Position numbers and translations under genes: made by a program. The notes below the pieces were generated by a model. It ran no database searches and was not told the DNA's origin. It saw only the letters and a program-made list of their open reading frames with translations. From WTJO01 sp965660165 (GTDB lineage Bacteria > Pseudomonadota > Alphaproteobacteria > Puniceispirillales > Puniceispirillaceae): a stretch of DNA of 64,000 nt. Where the stretch lies: positions 1 through 64,000 of the forward strand of contig CBFHYU010000002.1 in assembly GCA_965660165.1 (NCBI GenBank), read 5' to 3'. Of the stretch, positions 25,377 to 35,411 are shown piece by piece; the first letter of the stretch is position 1; every line of letters starts with the position of its first letter.

Positions 25377-25453
25377 TGGTGACCTCGGCAGGACTCGAAC
25401 CTGCTACCTACAGATTAGGAATCTGTCGCTCTATCCTGATGAGCTACGAGGCC
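25377..25453 (-). tRNA. tRNA-Arg (anticodon CCT)
   Basis: A 77-nt cloverleaf on the minus strand including encoded CCA. The acceptor stem GGCCTCG pairs with CGAGGTC (one G-T pair). The anticodon arm is ACAGA-TTCCTAA-TCTGT and the T arm GCAGG-TTCGAGT-CCTGC is perfect. Anticodon CCT reads AGG, a minor arginine codon. Confidence 0.97.
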
Positions 25454-25562
25454 ATTCCCTATTTTTGATTTTACTATAAAGGATGGAAAAGCTGAATGCC
25501 AGTCTTGTTAGGCCAGCGCCCCACCATGCCTAAAAAGCGTGACCCTAGAATAGCGCCAACAA

Positions 25563-26927
25563 TCAACTAGACAGCAGGTCAGCAGATAACTCTGCTTTTA
25601 AGACAGCGTCTTTCTGGCGAGCGGCCAATTTTGCAGTGTCGTAATCATCTATTAGCTGATGAAATAATTTATGCCAATTCACTTCGGCGGATAGATGCAT
25701 AAATACAGAACCAAGCCCAACTGCCGCTCTATCCATTAACACAAATTCGCGAGGCGGCCTGATGCCGCCAATACGTTTTAATTCCTGATGCACCTTGCCA
25801 GCAAGCTCTCTGCCTTCAGAGCCGCCACGCATTTGCTGGATAGGGCGCACGCCATCTTCAAGAAGCGGGGCATAGATAAAGCCTGCCCACATATTCAGCA
25901 CCTCAATCGCGTCTTTATCTAGCCCATGAAATCCCCATTTTTCATAGGCCTGAATTGCCAGCCCTTCATCGCCATCACGAAGTGCCTTATAAAGATCAAT
26001 CACCCCGCTTACAAAATCTGGTCTGAAGATGCGAATAGACCCAAAATCCATCAAATTGATGTTTAGATTACGGTCAATGGAATAATTGCCAAGATGCGGG
26101 TCGCCATGAATCACCCCATAAAAATAAAACGGCACATACCATGCTCTAAACATATTCATCGCAACCTGATTACGTTCTTCTTGAGTTGGTGCAGTGTCAA
26201 GCCATGCCATCAGCTTCTGCCCCTCAACCCAGCTCATTGTTAGCACGCGCTCGGTAGATAGCTCTGGAAATGATACGGGCATTTTTACATGAGATTCATC
26301 TTTCAACATGTGATGATAGAGCGCCAAATTTTTAGCTTCCCGAGAATAATCAAGCTCTTCATGCAGGCGGTCTGATAATTCGCGATAAATATCATTTGTC
26401 GAAATAGCGCTGTCAAACCGCTCATATAGCTGGAATACAAGTTTGAGCTGGCGCAAATCAGCATCAATCGCAGACGCCATATCTGGATATTGCAATTTCA
26501 CCGCCAGCGTGTCCCCTGCAAGAGATTTAGCCTTATGCACCTGCCCAAGCGAGGCAGCAGAGATAGCTGTTTTGTCAAATTCGGCAAATTTGCTTTGCCA
26601 GTCCGACCCAAGCTCTGCTGACATTCTGCGTTTGACAAACAGCCAGCCCATAGATGGCGCATCAGCCTGTAAAGATGCAAGCTCATCTGCATATTCTGCT
26701 GGCAATGCGTCAGGGATGGTAGATAAAATCTGGGCGACCTTCATAAGCGGGCCTTTAAGACTGCCTAGCGCTTCACGTAATTGAAGTGCGTGCTTGTCTC
26801 TGTCAATCTCCATACCAAGATACCGCTCACCAGCTACGCGGGCGACCAGCCCTGACATAGTTGAGGTTACTTTTGCATATCGTTTGATACGTCCGCCTAC
26901 TTGCGATTTTGAACCATAATCAGCCAT
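25563..26927 (-). CDS. ABC1/AarF-UbiB family atypical kinase
   Basis: 454 residues. The family's unusual N-terminal region reads LKGPLMKVAQILSTIPDALPAEYADELASLQADAP, with K-V-A-Q in place of the textbook K-x-G-Q. The Ala/Gly-rich loop SAASLGQVHKA, the VAVKLQYP-like Lys strand (LAVKLQYP), the catalytic HGDPHLGNYS and the metal-binding MDFGSIR are present. Family members support ubiquinone synthesis by an ATPase or kinase activity. It is downstream of the STT3-type gene on the same strand with a 119-nt gap. Confidence 0.92.
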   Translation of the reverse strand: MADYGSKSQVGGRIKRYAKVTSTMSGLVARVAGERYLGMEIDRDKHALQLREALGSLKGPLMKVAQILSTIPDALPAEYADELASLQADAPSMGWLFVKRRMSAELGSDWQSKFAEFDKTAISAASLGQVHKAKSLAGDTLAVKLQYPDMASAIDADLRQLKLVFQLYERFDSAISTNDIYRELSDRLHEELDYSREAKNLALYHHMLKDESHVKMPVSFPELSTERVLTMSWVEGQKLMAWLDTAPTQEERNQVAMNMFRAWYVPFYFYGVIHGDPHLGNYSIDRNLNINLMDFGSIRIFRPDFVSGVIDLYKALRDGDEGLAIQAYEKWGFHGLDKDAIEVLNMWAGFIYAPLLEDGVRPIQQMRGGSEGRELAGKVHQELKRIGGIRPPREFVLMDRAAVGLGSVFMHLSAEVNWHKLFHQLIDDYDTAKLAARQKDAVLKAELSADLLSS

Positions 26928-27046
26928 TCACATTCTGCCCATCTAATCAGCCTTGCTATAGCTAGTGAGATAGCATGAAACAGAACGGTTTCCAGCAGAT
27001 ATATGTATGATACTGGCGAACCATCGCTATTTGCGCAAAAAATTAC

Positions 27047-29131
27047 CTATTTCAGCTTAAAAATACGGATATGCGGAAAATCATCATAGATAAGCGAGAA
27101 AAAGCGCTGGTCTATCTGGCCAAGATGATACATCTGGTTGAATAACGACACAAATAGACGCTTATTCACAGCCAGATTCTGGGCAAAGCTAGGCGCTGTT
27201 TCAGCCTGAATAAAAAACGGAGCCGTTGGATTATCAAACTGTTTGCCAGTAATAACCTTGCCCTGTTCAGTATACAGAATACCAGATAGCATCACATCCC
27301 CAAATTGGCCAGTCTCGCTATTAAACGGTAAGCCGTTACATTCAGGGCCTAACGCTGTGTTGATACATTCAAATGGCTCATATCTTAGCAGTGACGTGCC
27401 ATTATAGCGACGTGGCTTGCCTGTATTTATGTCAAAAAATCCAATCTTACTGATTGAGCCCATCCAGTTGCTCATATCTTTTGTCAATATAAGATAGATA
27501 TCCTGAACTGCCATACGTAACCGCTCATCGTCAGAAAGCGGCGCGTTCTGATATAAAATTTCAAGCGCGCGCTCATACCCCGCTGACGCGATCAATTTGA
27601 ACATCCTTGCCGCTTTTTCTGCTGAGGGCTCAAGCAAGGCGTTTGCAACAAGAAAGGTAGCTGGGCTTGTTTGAGAGCCACCATCATGCACAACATTCTG
27701 GCCCGAAAACACATTGGCGGCATATCCATAATCCCACCATGATATAATGACCTTATCTGCATCTTTGGCAGGCGTTGCCAAAGATGAAAACCCCTCAATC
27801 ACCTGTTTTGAGAAGGTAGGGCGCTGAAGATAGCTAGTAGGGCTGGCAAGCCAGACCACACTAAAACACCCAATAAGGCTCAGACTAACCCCTAGATGAC
27901 GCAGATATGACGGGGCGGAAAGCAACCTGTCTGTATAATTATCAAACGCACTGCCAAACCGCATCATCAGCCACGCAAAGCCAAACCATAACATCGGAGC
28001 TGAATAGAAAATTGCCCTGTTGCCTACAAGGAAATTCAGCAAGGCAAAACAGGTAACAGGGCCAAATACTACCATTAACGCAGGATGCCTGATGCCCCAT
28101 AGACCTAGCCCTGCCAATGATATCAAACTAAGCCAGAAATGCCCTGAGATACGGCTGAGCATGTCGCCGAAAGGAATTACCGAAATCTCGGTGATTGTGC
28201 TAAATGTGTTCGGGAATATAAACGAGCCAAATTCCAGCTTATCAACCAGATATTCAGATGCAACTGAAAATCCAGACAGCCCAACACCGCTTACCAGCAG
28301 AAACAGTGTGCCTAGCACAATAGTGCGCCCTATCTGTCGATGACAGATAAAGCTTAGAAAGATAAGCCCGCCAGCCACCATCCAGCCTAAGAAGGGTTTG
28401 GGATACCACCAGCGAAACAGCCACATCGCGCCCCCAGCCAGTATGCATATGGCAATTGCATTTCGTAGCGATTTTGTGCGGGCTGTATAAATGGCCAGCC
28501 CTGTCAGCAGATATAAACACCCCAGATTGAGCTGGTCTGTATCAATTCTGCCCGCAGAACTTCGTGTTAGATAGGCAAATGATAATGCGCCCCCTGCACC
28601 AGCAATCGCGCCTTCAAGCCAGAAACCAGCCGCACCAAACCCTATCATAATCATAATGGCCGTCAGAAAGGCTGTTATCGGCAACATCGCATGAGCAGTA
28701 GCAAACAGAGACTGAAGAGATGAATCGTTGCTGAAACTAGCGATGATAACAGATAGAAGCGGAGCCTCTAATATGCCTGTGTCAGGGTTTGTATTTGGGG
28801 TTAGCTTTGCATGAGGGTATAGCCGCTTGTCATGAAAGGGGCGCACGCTATCATCCTGTTTCAACGATTGGGCTATGCCAACAAAATACGGCGCATCTGT
28901 GGTGGTGAACAGGGCAATACCGTCATCTAAATAGAATGTTTCGGCATAGCGCTCAAACGTCTGGTACTGGCTATCACGCACTGACCAACTCATCCAGCCA
29001 GATACCAATCCAGCGATAATAGCTAGCACCAGAATAAACGGCGAAAGCCTGAGAGGGGCAAGCCATACAGCGCCAAATCTGCGGCTATGTAGTGCTTCAA
29101 TTTTCGCCCAGAATTGGCTAAATTTATTCAT
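27047..29131 (-). CDS. STT3/PglB-type oligosaccharyltransferase
   Basis: 694 residues with about a dozen membrane helices and a soluble C-terminal part. STT3 motifs appear in order: a first acidic site TTDAPYF (D79), a second SSAGRIDTDQLNL (D197, D199), the external-loop TIxE motif as TITE (312-315), an Arg in NRAIFYSAP (R372), and the acceptor-site WWDYG at 465-469. These enzymes transfer lipid-linked oligosaccharides to Asn in periplasmic proteins. Bacterial homologues are best known from epsilon- and deltaproteobacteria. No pgl-type cluster is next to it, so the donor glycan is unknown. It may share a transcript with the downstream ABC1 kinase. Confidence 0.87.
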   Translation of the reverse strand: MNKFSQFWAKIEALHSRRFGAVWLAPLRLSPFILVLAIIAGLVSGWMSWSVRDSQYQTFERYAETFYLDDGIALFTTTDAPYFVGIAQSLKQDDSVRPFHDKRLYPHAKLTPNTNPDTGILEAPLLSVIIASFSNDSSLQSLFATAHAMLPITAFLTAIMIMIGFGAAGFWLEGAIAGAGGALSFAYLTRSSAGRIDTDQLNLGCLYLLTGLAIYTARTKSLRNAIAICILAGGAMWLFRWWYPKPFLGWMVAGGLIFLSFICHRQIGRTIVLGTLFLLVSGVGLSGFSVASEYLVDKLEFGSFIFPNTFSTITEISVIPFGDMLSRISGHFWLSLISLAGLGLWGIRHPALMVVFGPVTCFALLNFLVGNRAIFYSAPMLWFGFAWLMMRFGSAFDNYTDRLLSAPSYLRHLGVSLSLIGCFSVVWLASPTSYLQRPTFSKQVIEGFSSLATPAKDADKVIISWWDYGYAANVFSGQNVVHDGGSQTSPATFLVANALLEPSAEKAARMFKLIASAGYERALEILYQNAPLSDDERLRMAVQDIYLILTKDMSNWMGSISKIGFFDINTGKPRRYNGTSLLRYEPFECINTALGPECNGLPFNSETGQFGDVMLSGILYTEQGKVITGKQFDNPTAPFFIQAETAPSFAQNLAVNKRLFVSLFNQMYHLGQIDQRFFSLIYDDFPHIRIFKLK

Positions 29132-29280
29132 CTGCTATCATTGATACATTACGGTTATATTCTGTTATCATATGCAATTATCACGCCCTATAGTCACTAT
29201 AGCATATTTTGTCGTATAAAAGTCTGACAAGACGCATCTAGCATGCTAACAATATGTCACTGGTTAGGCTAATCACTCAT

Positions 29281-29287
29281 AAGGAGG
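29281..29287 (+). promoter_or_regulatory. Strong ribosome-binding site deciding the pntA start
   Basis: AAGGAGG followed by a 5-nt spacer and GTG at 29293. The frame is open 13 codons further upstream to an ATG at 29254, but that codon has no such site, and the pntA family starts with the K-I-G-V/I-P segment that follows the GTG. Confidence 0.8.
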
Positions 29288-29292
29288 TTAGA

Positions 29293-30858
29293 GTGAAAAT
29301 TGGAGTACCCGCAGAATTACAGGCTGGAGAAGCCCGTATTGCCCTGACACCTGACAGCGCCCTTCAATTACAAAAATTGGGGCATGAATGTATGATCCAA
29401 GCAGGCGCAGGAACAGCGTCTGGCTTTACAGACGAGATGTATAGCCACGCTGGCGTTGAGATAATCGCCACCGCTGCCAGCCTGTTCAAAAAATCTGATA
29501 TTATTTTGAAAGTACATGCGCCAACTGATGCAGAAATAAAGCGGCTAGATTCATCTAAAACCATCGCTAGCTTTTTCTGGCCTGCACAAAACGAAAAAAA
29601 ACTTAGCGCGCTGGCAAAAACAGGCGCCACTGCGCTGGCAATGGATATGGTACCCAGAATTAGCCGCGCTCAGAAAATGGATGCGCTATCTTCAATGGCC
29701 AATATCGCTGGCTATCGTGCAGTTATTGAAGCTGGCAACCAGTTTGGACGTTTTTTCACTGGCCAGATAACAGCCGCTGGCAAAGTGCCTCCTGCTAAAG
29801 TGCTGGTAATTGGCGCAGGGGTTGCTGGACTTGCGGCGATTGGCACAGCACAATCTCTTGGTGCGATTGTACGCGCATTTGATGTACGCCCTGAAGTTGC
29901 AGAACAAATTGAATCTATGGGCGCAGAATTTTTAATGCTGGAATTTGAAGAAGATGGTTCTGGTGAAGGCGGATATGCAAAGCCTGCCTCGCCTGAATTT
30001 ATCGAAAAGGAAATGGCATTATTCCGCGAGCAGGCACCAGAGGTAGATATTGTTATCACCACCGCCCTTATTCCTGGTCGCCCTGCCCCTAAATTATGGC
30101 CAGCAGAAATGGTTGGGCTGATGAAACCTGGTTCTGTTGTGGTGGATTTGGCCGCAGAACAGGGCGGTAATTGTGACCTTACCAAAGCAGGTGAGATCAT
30201 CGTCACTGAAAATAATGTAAAAATTGTTGGATATACCGATTTCCCTAGCCGCATGGCAAACCAATCATCAACCCTTTATGCCACCAATCTAAGGCATCTG
30301 CTTGACGATCTTACCCCTGAAAAAGATGGCAAGATCAATGTTAATATGGATGATGACGTAATCAGAGGCGCAACAATTTGCCATCAATCACAGGTTACAT
30401 TTCCCCCACCGCCGCCAAAAGTGCAAGCGATTGGCAAAACAACCGCACCACCGCCTGAGCCAGAATTAACAGCAGAAGAAAAGGCAGCATTAGCGCTTGC
30501 CAAAGAGCGGGCTATTGGCAGAAAACAAGCAGGCTTACTTGTTGCAGGCGGGCTGTTTATGGTGCTTCTCGGCAATTACGCCCCTGCTAGTTTCATGCAG
30601 CATTTCATTGTATTTGCACTTGCTTGTTTTGTTGGCTTTCAAGTTATCTGGAATGTCAGCCATTCTTTGCACACACCCCTAATGGCTGTCACTAATGCTA
30701 TTTCAGGGATTATCATTATTGGTGCCTTGCTTCAGCTTGGCTCGCCCAATGGGCTGGTCACTATTTTGGCAGCCATTTCCGTTCTGATTGCCACGATAAA
30801 TATTGTTGGCGGATTTATGGTTACACGCCGCATGCTGGCTATGTTCCAGAAGAGCTAG
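29293..30858 (+). CDS. pntA: NAD(P) transhydrogenase subunit alpha
   Basis: 521 residues from GTG 29293. The N-terminal NAD-binding domain has the KIGVPAELQAGEARIALTPDS start, the Rossmann GAGVAGLAAIGTAQSLGA motif and the mobile-loop region VGYTDFPSRMANQSSTLYATNL. A proline-rich hinge near residue 375 is followed by four C-terminal membrane helices, so this is the fused alpha form; many alphaproteobacteria split it in two. With PntB it uses the proton gradient to reduce NADP with NADH. pntB follows 15 nt later. Confidence 0.97.
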   Translation: MKIGVPAELQAGEARIALTPDSALQLQKLGHECMIQAGAGTASGFTDEMYSHAGVEIIATAASLFKKSDIILKVHAPTDAEIKRLDSSKTIASFFWPAQNEKKLSALAKTGATALAMDMVPRISRAQKMDALSSMANIAGYRAVIEAGNQFGRFFTGQITAAGKVPPAKVLVIGAGVAGLAAIGTAQSLGAIVRAFDVRPEVAEQIESMGAEFLMLEFEEDGSGEGGYAKPASPEFIEKEMALFREQAPEVDIVITTALIPGRPAPKLWPAEMVGLMKPGSVVVDLAAEQGGNCDLTKAGEIIVTENNVKIVGYTDFPSRMANQSSTLYATNLRHLLDDLTPEKDGKINVNMDDDVIRGATICHQSQVTFPPPPPKVQAIGKTTAPPPEPELTAEEKAALALAKERAIGRKQAGLLVAGGLFMVLLGNYAPASFMQHFIVFALACFVGFQVIWNVSHSLHTPLMAVTNAISGIIIIGALLQLGSPNGLVTILAAISVLIATINIVGGFMVTRRMLAMFQKS

Positions 30859-30873
30859 TGAGGGAATTTGATT

Positions 30874-32250
30874 ATGCTTTCTGAAAATATTGTAACAGCT
30901 CTTTATATCGCTGCCTCTGTTCTGTTTATTCTATCACTCGGGGGTCTATCTGGTCAGGAAAGTGCCAAACGTGCTGTCTGGTATGGCATTGTGGGGATGG
31001 CACTTGCTGTCATTGGCACTATATTTGGCCCTGCTGTCACCATCACGCCTAGCCTTTTGGCTATGCTGGTGATTGGCGCTATTATTGGCAGTATTGTGGC
31101 GCTTCGGGTTGAGATGACTGGCATGCCGCAATTAGTGGCCGCACTGCATAGCTTTGTGGGTCTAGCCGCTGTATTTATCGGCATCAATTCAGACTTGAAT
31201 CCGCCGACAGGGCTTGTTGGAGCCGAGATTATCATCCATGAAATAGAGATTTTTGTAGGCGTATTTATTGGCGCTATTACCTTTACAGGCTCGGTGATTG
31301 CCTATGGCAAGCTGGCAGGGGTTGTAGATGGCAAAGCGCTGGTTCTACCAGGGCGAAACCTGCTGAACATCGCAATGGTACTTGTCTCAATTTATCTTGG
31401 CTATCTGTATATGAATCATGCAGGCGCATGGACATTATGGCTGATGACGGCGATAGCCTTTATCTTTGGGTTGCATATGGTGATGGCGATTGGCGGAGCA
31501 GATATGCCTGTAGTGGTTTCCATGCTGAACAGCTATTCTGGCTGGGCAGCAGCGGCAACAGGGTTTTTGCTAGGCAATGATTTGCTGATTGTGACAGGCG
31601 CGCTGGTAGGCGCATCTGGTGCTATTCTGTCCTATATTATGTGTAAAGCGATGAACCGAAACTTTATATCCGTGATCTTTGGCGGCTGGGGGACAACAAC
31701 AGGCCCTCAGATGGAAGTTGAAGGCGAGATGATCTCAACCGATATCGCCTCAGTCACGGCTGATCTAAAAGATGCAAATAGCGTTATTATCGTACCTGGA
31801 TATGGAATGGCCGTAGCACAAGCGCAATCTGCCGTTTCAGAATTAACAAGACGGTTGCGGGCGGCTGGCAAACAGGTTCGCTTTGCTATTCATCCTGTTG
31901 CAGGGCGTCTGCCTGGCCATATGAATGTGCTGCTAGCAGAAGCTAAAGTGCCATATGATATTGTGCTTGAAATGGATGAAATTAACGATGATTTCCAAAA
32001 TACAGATATGGTGATTATTTTGGGCGCGAATGATATTGTAAATCCAGCCGCACAAGAAGATCCAAACAGCCCAATTGCAGGCATGCCTGTTCTTGAAGTA
32101 TGGAAATCAGCTCAGGTGATTATCTCTAAACGGGGTCAGGGTCGCGGCTATTCAGGCATTGAAAACCCGCTATTCTTTAAGGATAATTCGCGCATGCTAT
32201 ATGGCGATGCGAAAGCAAGCCTTGATCAGATTCTGGCGCAGATTGACTAA
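30874..32250 (+). CDS. pntB: NAD(P) transhydrogenase subunit beta
   Basis: 458 residues. Eight or nine membrane helices are followed by a C-terminal NADP-binding domain with VPGYGMAVAQAQ, VRFAIHPVAGRLPGHMNVLLAEA, GANDIVNPAAQEDPNSPIAGMPVLEVW and KRGQGRGYSGIENPLF. An ATG at 30874 with GAGGGAA upstream is preferred over an in-frame TTG two codons earlier. It completes the proton-translocating transhydrogenase with the preceding gene. Confidence 0.97.
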   Translation: MLSENIVTALYIAASVLFILSLGGLSGQESAKRAVWYGIVGMALAVIGTIFGPAVTITPSLLAMLVIGAIIGSIVALRVEMTGMPQLVAALHSFVGLAAVFIGINSDLNPPTGLVGAEIIIHEIEIFVGVFIGAITFTGSVIAYGKLAGVVDGKALVLPGRNLLNIAMVLVSIYLGYLYMNHAGAWTLWLMTAIAFIFGLHMVMAIGGADMPVVVSMLNSYSGWAAAATGFLLGNDLLIVTGALVGASGAILSYIMCKAMNRNFISVIFGGWGTTTGPQMEVEGEMISTDIASVTADLKDANSVIIVPGYGMAVAQAQSAVSELTRRLRAAGKQVRFAIHPVAGRLPGHMNVLLAEAKVPYDIVLEMDEINDDFQNTDMVIILGANDIVNPAAQEDPNSPIAGMPVLEVWKSAQVIISKRGQGRGYSGIENPLFFKDNSRMLYGDAKASLDQILAQID

Positions 32251-32272
32251 GGATTTTTCGGGCGTGTCTAGG

Positions 32273-33298
32273 TTAGACTATCTGGTAGAATGATTTATAC
32301 CAGTCAACAAATTTGCTAACCCCTTGAGATACTGGCGTATCAGGCTGAAAGCCAACCCATGCACCCAACCGTGACGTGTCAGCAGAGGTTGCTGGCACAT
32401 CACCAGGCTGCATCGGCAAAAATGCTTTAATAGCGTCTTTGCCAAGCGCCTGTTCCAGCGCCGTGATATAGTGCATTAACGGGGTTGGCTGGCCATTTCC
32501 AATATTGAAAATACGCCATGGGGCTGAGCTAGTGCCAGCATCAGGGGCATGTGGCTGAAACGCTGTATCAGCGGTAGCTGGCATCTCTACCAGCCGAACA
32601 ATACCTTCGATAATATCATCAATATAGGTAAAATCGCGCACCATATCACCATTATTATAAATCTCGATGGGCGTGCCCTCTAAAATGGCTTTGGTGAATT
32701 TGAAGAGTGCCATATCAGGCCGCCCCCAAGGCCCATAGACTGTAAAAAACCGCAAGCCTGTGGTTGGCAGGTCAAACAGATGGCTATAGCTATGTGCCAA
32801 AAGCTCATTTGCTTTTTTTGTAGCGCCATAAAGGGCTAGCGGATGATCCACATTATCGCCTTCGCAAAAGGGCATTGTCTGGTTAAGCCCATAGACAGAT
32901 GACGAGCTGGCATAGATTAGCTGAGATACCGAATGATGGCGGCATAATTCAAGAATATGAGTAAAGCCTATGATGTTGGCATCAATATAAGCCATCGGAT
33001 TTTCAAGGCTGTAACGAACCCCCGCTTGAGCGGCAAGATTGATCACAATCTGAGGGCTAGTGGCCTCAAACAGACTAGCCATACCCTCGCGATCACATAA
33101 ATCTAGCTTGTGAAACTGAAATTGGTTCTGCCTGTCAGATTGCCCAAGCCCGATATTCTTCAGCCTCGCCTGTTTCAAGCTAACATCATAATAGTCATTG
33201 ATATTATCTATGCCGATAACTTCATGCCCCATCTCAAGCAATTTGATACTGAGATGCATACCAATAAATCCAGCAACGCCTGTTACTAAAATCCGCAT
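32273..33298 (-). CDS. NAD-dependent UDP-sugar epimerase (UDP-glucuronate 4-epimerase type)
   Basis: 341 residues, extended SDR. The N-terminal GVAGFIGMHLS dinucleotide motif, DNINDYYDVSLKQARL, the Ser in SSSSVYG, catalytic YGATKKANE, the RFFTVYGPWGRPDMALF signature and the FNIGNG segment place it with UDP-glucuronate 4-epimerases. It would make UDP-galacturonate for envelope polysaccharide. The substrate is inferred from family resemblance only. It converges with pntB with 22 nt between the stops. Confidence 0.88.
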   Translation of the reverse strand: MRILVTGVAGFIGMHLSIKLLEMGHEVIGIDNINDYYDVSLKQARLKNIGLGQSDRQNQFQFHKLDLCDREGMASLFEATSPQIVINLAAQAGVRYSLENPMAYIDANIIGFTHILELCRHHSVSQLIYASSSSVYGLNQTMPFCEGDNVDHPLALYGATKKANELLAHSYSHLFDLPTTGLRFFTVYGPWGRPDMALFKFTKAILEGTPIEIYNNGDMVRDFTYIDDIIEGIVRLVEMPATADTAFQPHAPDAGTSSAPWRIFNIGNGQPTPLMHYITALEQALGKDAIKAFLPMQPGDVPATSADTSRLGAWVGFQPDTPVSQGVSKFVDWYKSFYQIV

Positions 33299-33621
33299 AG
33301 ACTATATCCTATTTCTGTTCCGTGTGTAATATGGCTGCCATTTCAAACAAGGCTGATACTATCATACATAACCACCACCCCAAAGATAGGGCTTTGCTCA
33401 GTCATATGTTGTGATGAGCATATCATTGCCTGTCCTGCCTTTATTATCTGCCGTGATAAGCGCCCTGATATATTATGTTTTGGATGAGTGAAAGATATGA
33501 TTAAATCACAGAACTAGCAAGCCTAGACTATGATAGATATAACTCTTGAGCGTTGGCGTAAGCGTGATATTCTTAATCTATGAGTAGCCTGATGAGTGTA
33601 ATTTTTTTATGTTGAATAAAG
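33299..33621. other. Divergent intergenic region with a candidate promoter
   Basis: A 323-nt gap between the epimerase (minus) and TauD-type (plus) genes. No reading frame here has coding character and I see no RNA gene. A candidate promoter for the plus-strand gene is TTGAGC at 33546-33551 and TATTCT at 33568-33573, spaced by 16 nt. Confidence 0.5.
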
Positions 33622-34458
33622 ATGCATATTGAACCAATCAGCCCTGCTATGGGCGCCATTATAACAGATATAGACCTATCAAACCCGCTTTCAGATGCAC
33701 AAATTAACGCCTTGCGCACTGCATGGCTTGAGTATCAGATGGTGGTCATTCGGGGTCAATCGTTAAGCCCATCTCAATATCTGGCATTTGCCCACGCTAT
33801 TGGCACGCCTGATACTTACCCGTTTTTGAAAGGGCTAGACGGGTATGACCACATTACCCCTGTGCTGAAAAAAGAAGATGAGAGAGTCAATTTCGGTGGA
33901 TTGTGGCACAGTGACACTACCTATATGGATAATCCGCCAATGGCCACAATGCTATATGCGATCGAATTGCCGCCTTTGGGCGGGGATACGTTATTCGCAT
34001 CCCAAACACTTGCATATGAGCATTTATCTGCGCCCTTACGCACAATGCTTGAGGGCATGATGATGCAATGCCGATCAGATAAGGGCGAGACCACTGCCAC
34101 GCGCGCAGACAGAATTGCTGAAACTGGGCGCAAAACCGCAGAGGCATTTCAGGCAACACATCCTGTTATTCGCACCCACCCTGAAACTGGTAAACAGGCA
34201 TTATTTGTAAATTCAGCCCATACGGTTAGCCTTGACGGGCTAAATGCTGAAGAAAGCCACTATATGCTGGAATTTCTGTTTCGCCATCAGATTAAGGCAG
34301 AATTTCAATGCAGGCTAACTTGGCATGTTGGGGATTTAGCCCTTTGGGATAACCGTTCTGTGTTGCATTATCCGCTGAATGATTATCATGGTCATAGACG
34401 ATTACTTCACCGGATTACCCTAAAAGGGGATAAGCCGATCTTTACCCCATCTAAATAA
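33622..34458 (+). CDS. TauD/TfdA family 2-oxoglutarate-dependent dioxygenase
   Basis: 278 residues of the double-stranded beta-helix fold. The iron facial triad is visible as LWHSDTTY (H-x-D) near residue 95 and the distal His in LWDNRSVLHYPLND. The 2-oxoglutarate-binding Arg is in the RRLLHRITLKGDKP tail. Members hydroxylate small acids such as taurine, alkyl sulfates or carnitine-type compounds. The substrate here is not readable from the sequence. It is followed after 13 nt by a DMT transporter and then by an ABC importer operon, suggesting use of imported organic N or S compounds. Confidence 0.93.
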   Translation: MHIEPISPAMGAIITDIDLSNPLSDAQINALRTAWLEYQMVVIRGQSLSPSQYLAFAHAIGTPDTYPFLKGLDGYDHITPVLKKEDERVNFGGLWHSDTTYMDNPPMATMLYAIELPPLGGDTLFASQTLAYEHLSAPLRTMLEGMMMQCRSDKGETTATRADRIAETGRKTAEAFQATHPVIRTHPETGKQALFVNSAHTVSLDGLNAEESHYMLEFLFRHQIKAEFQCRLTWHVGDLALWDNRSVLHYPLNDYHGHRRLLHRITLKGDKPIFTPSK

Positions 34459-34471
34459 GGCAGAGACAATT

Positions 34472-35374
34472 ATGGAATTATGGGTAGTCTTTGCCTTTGT
34501 TGCTGCCACCACACAGACCTTTCGGTCGGCGGGGCAAAAACAGATGAAATCAGTCATTGGTGATTTTGGCGCTAGCTATATCCGCTTTTCCTATGCCCTG
34601 CCATTTGCTGCTATCTGGCTATGGTTCTGGGCATCTATCCATGATGTTAGCTTGCCACAAACAGATATCTGGTTCTGGTTCTGGGTATCGCTTGGTGGGC
34701 TAGCACAGGTGATATTTACCTTTTTATTACTAACCCTGTTCAACCATAGAAATTTTGCCGCAGGGACTGCCTTTTCAAAAACAGAAGTGCTTCAAGCCGC
34801 TATTTTTGAGGCACTTATTATTGGCGAATTTGTATCGCTTCAGGTCGGTATCGCTATTTTGATCGGCGTGCTGGCTATATTGATGCTGTCTTTTCACAAG
34901 TCTGAACTTGGCCTATCGGGGTTATATAAATCGCTACTCTCTCCGCAGACTGGACTTGGGCTGACAACAGGTGCGTTTTTAGGGCTATCAACCGTTAGCT
35001 TCAGAGCCGCCACAGAGGCGCTAGGCACTGGTGATGTTGTGTTGCGTGCATCTATGTCTGCATTTTGTTCAACCTTATTGCAGACCGTTGTGATGGGTAT
35101 CGTGCTAGCGCTATTTGTGCGTAAAGAATTTATCGGCTCATTCATTCACTGGAAGCGCTGTATGCCTGTCGGATTATTTGGCGCTATCACCACCGCATGC
35201 TGGTTCATTGCCTTTTCTTTAGAAAATGTCGCATCTGTTCGGGCAGTCGGGCAAGTTGAATTGATCATTACCTTAATTATAACAGGCAGTATCTTTAAGG
35301 AACGAATCAGCAAAATAGAGTTTGGCGCTATCAGCCTATTGGCAGTCTCAATTTTATTGGTTCTGTTTAGCTAG
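34472..35374 (+). CDS. EamA/DMT family transporter
   Basis: 300 residues with ten predicted membrane helices in two EamA repeats. The sequence FRSAGQKQMKS near the start and the second-half LENVASVRAVGQVELIITLI are typical of the drug/metabolite transporter superfamily. The ATG has an AGAGACAATT leader 13 nt after the dioxygenase stop, so the two are co-transcribed. The substrate is unknown; export or import of the dioxygenase substrate or product is possible. Confidence 0.9.
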   Translation: MELWVVFAFVAATTQTFRSAGQKQMKSVIGDFGASYIRFSYALPFAAIWLWFWASIHDVSLPQTDIWFWFWVSLGGLAQVIFTFLLLTLFNHRNFAAGTAFSKTEVLQAAIFEALIIGEFVSLQVGIAILIGVLAILMLSFHKSELGLSGLYKSLLSPQTGLGLTTGAFLGLSTVSFRAATEALGTGDVVLRASMSAFCSTLLQTVVMGIVLALFVRKEFIGSFIHWKRCMPVGLFGAITTACWFIAFSLENVASVRAVGQVELIITLIITGSIFKERISKIEFGAISLLAVSILLVLFS

Positions 35375-35411
35375 CAGATTTCATAATGTAGAAAATTTAT
35401 CATCCTGCACG

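Noticed and set aside
29712..30254. 180-codon open frame antisense to pntA
   Set aside because: A shadow of the well-supported pntA coding frame; Ser/Pro/Thr/Ala-rich composition typical of such shadows.
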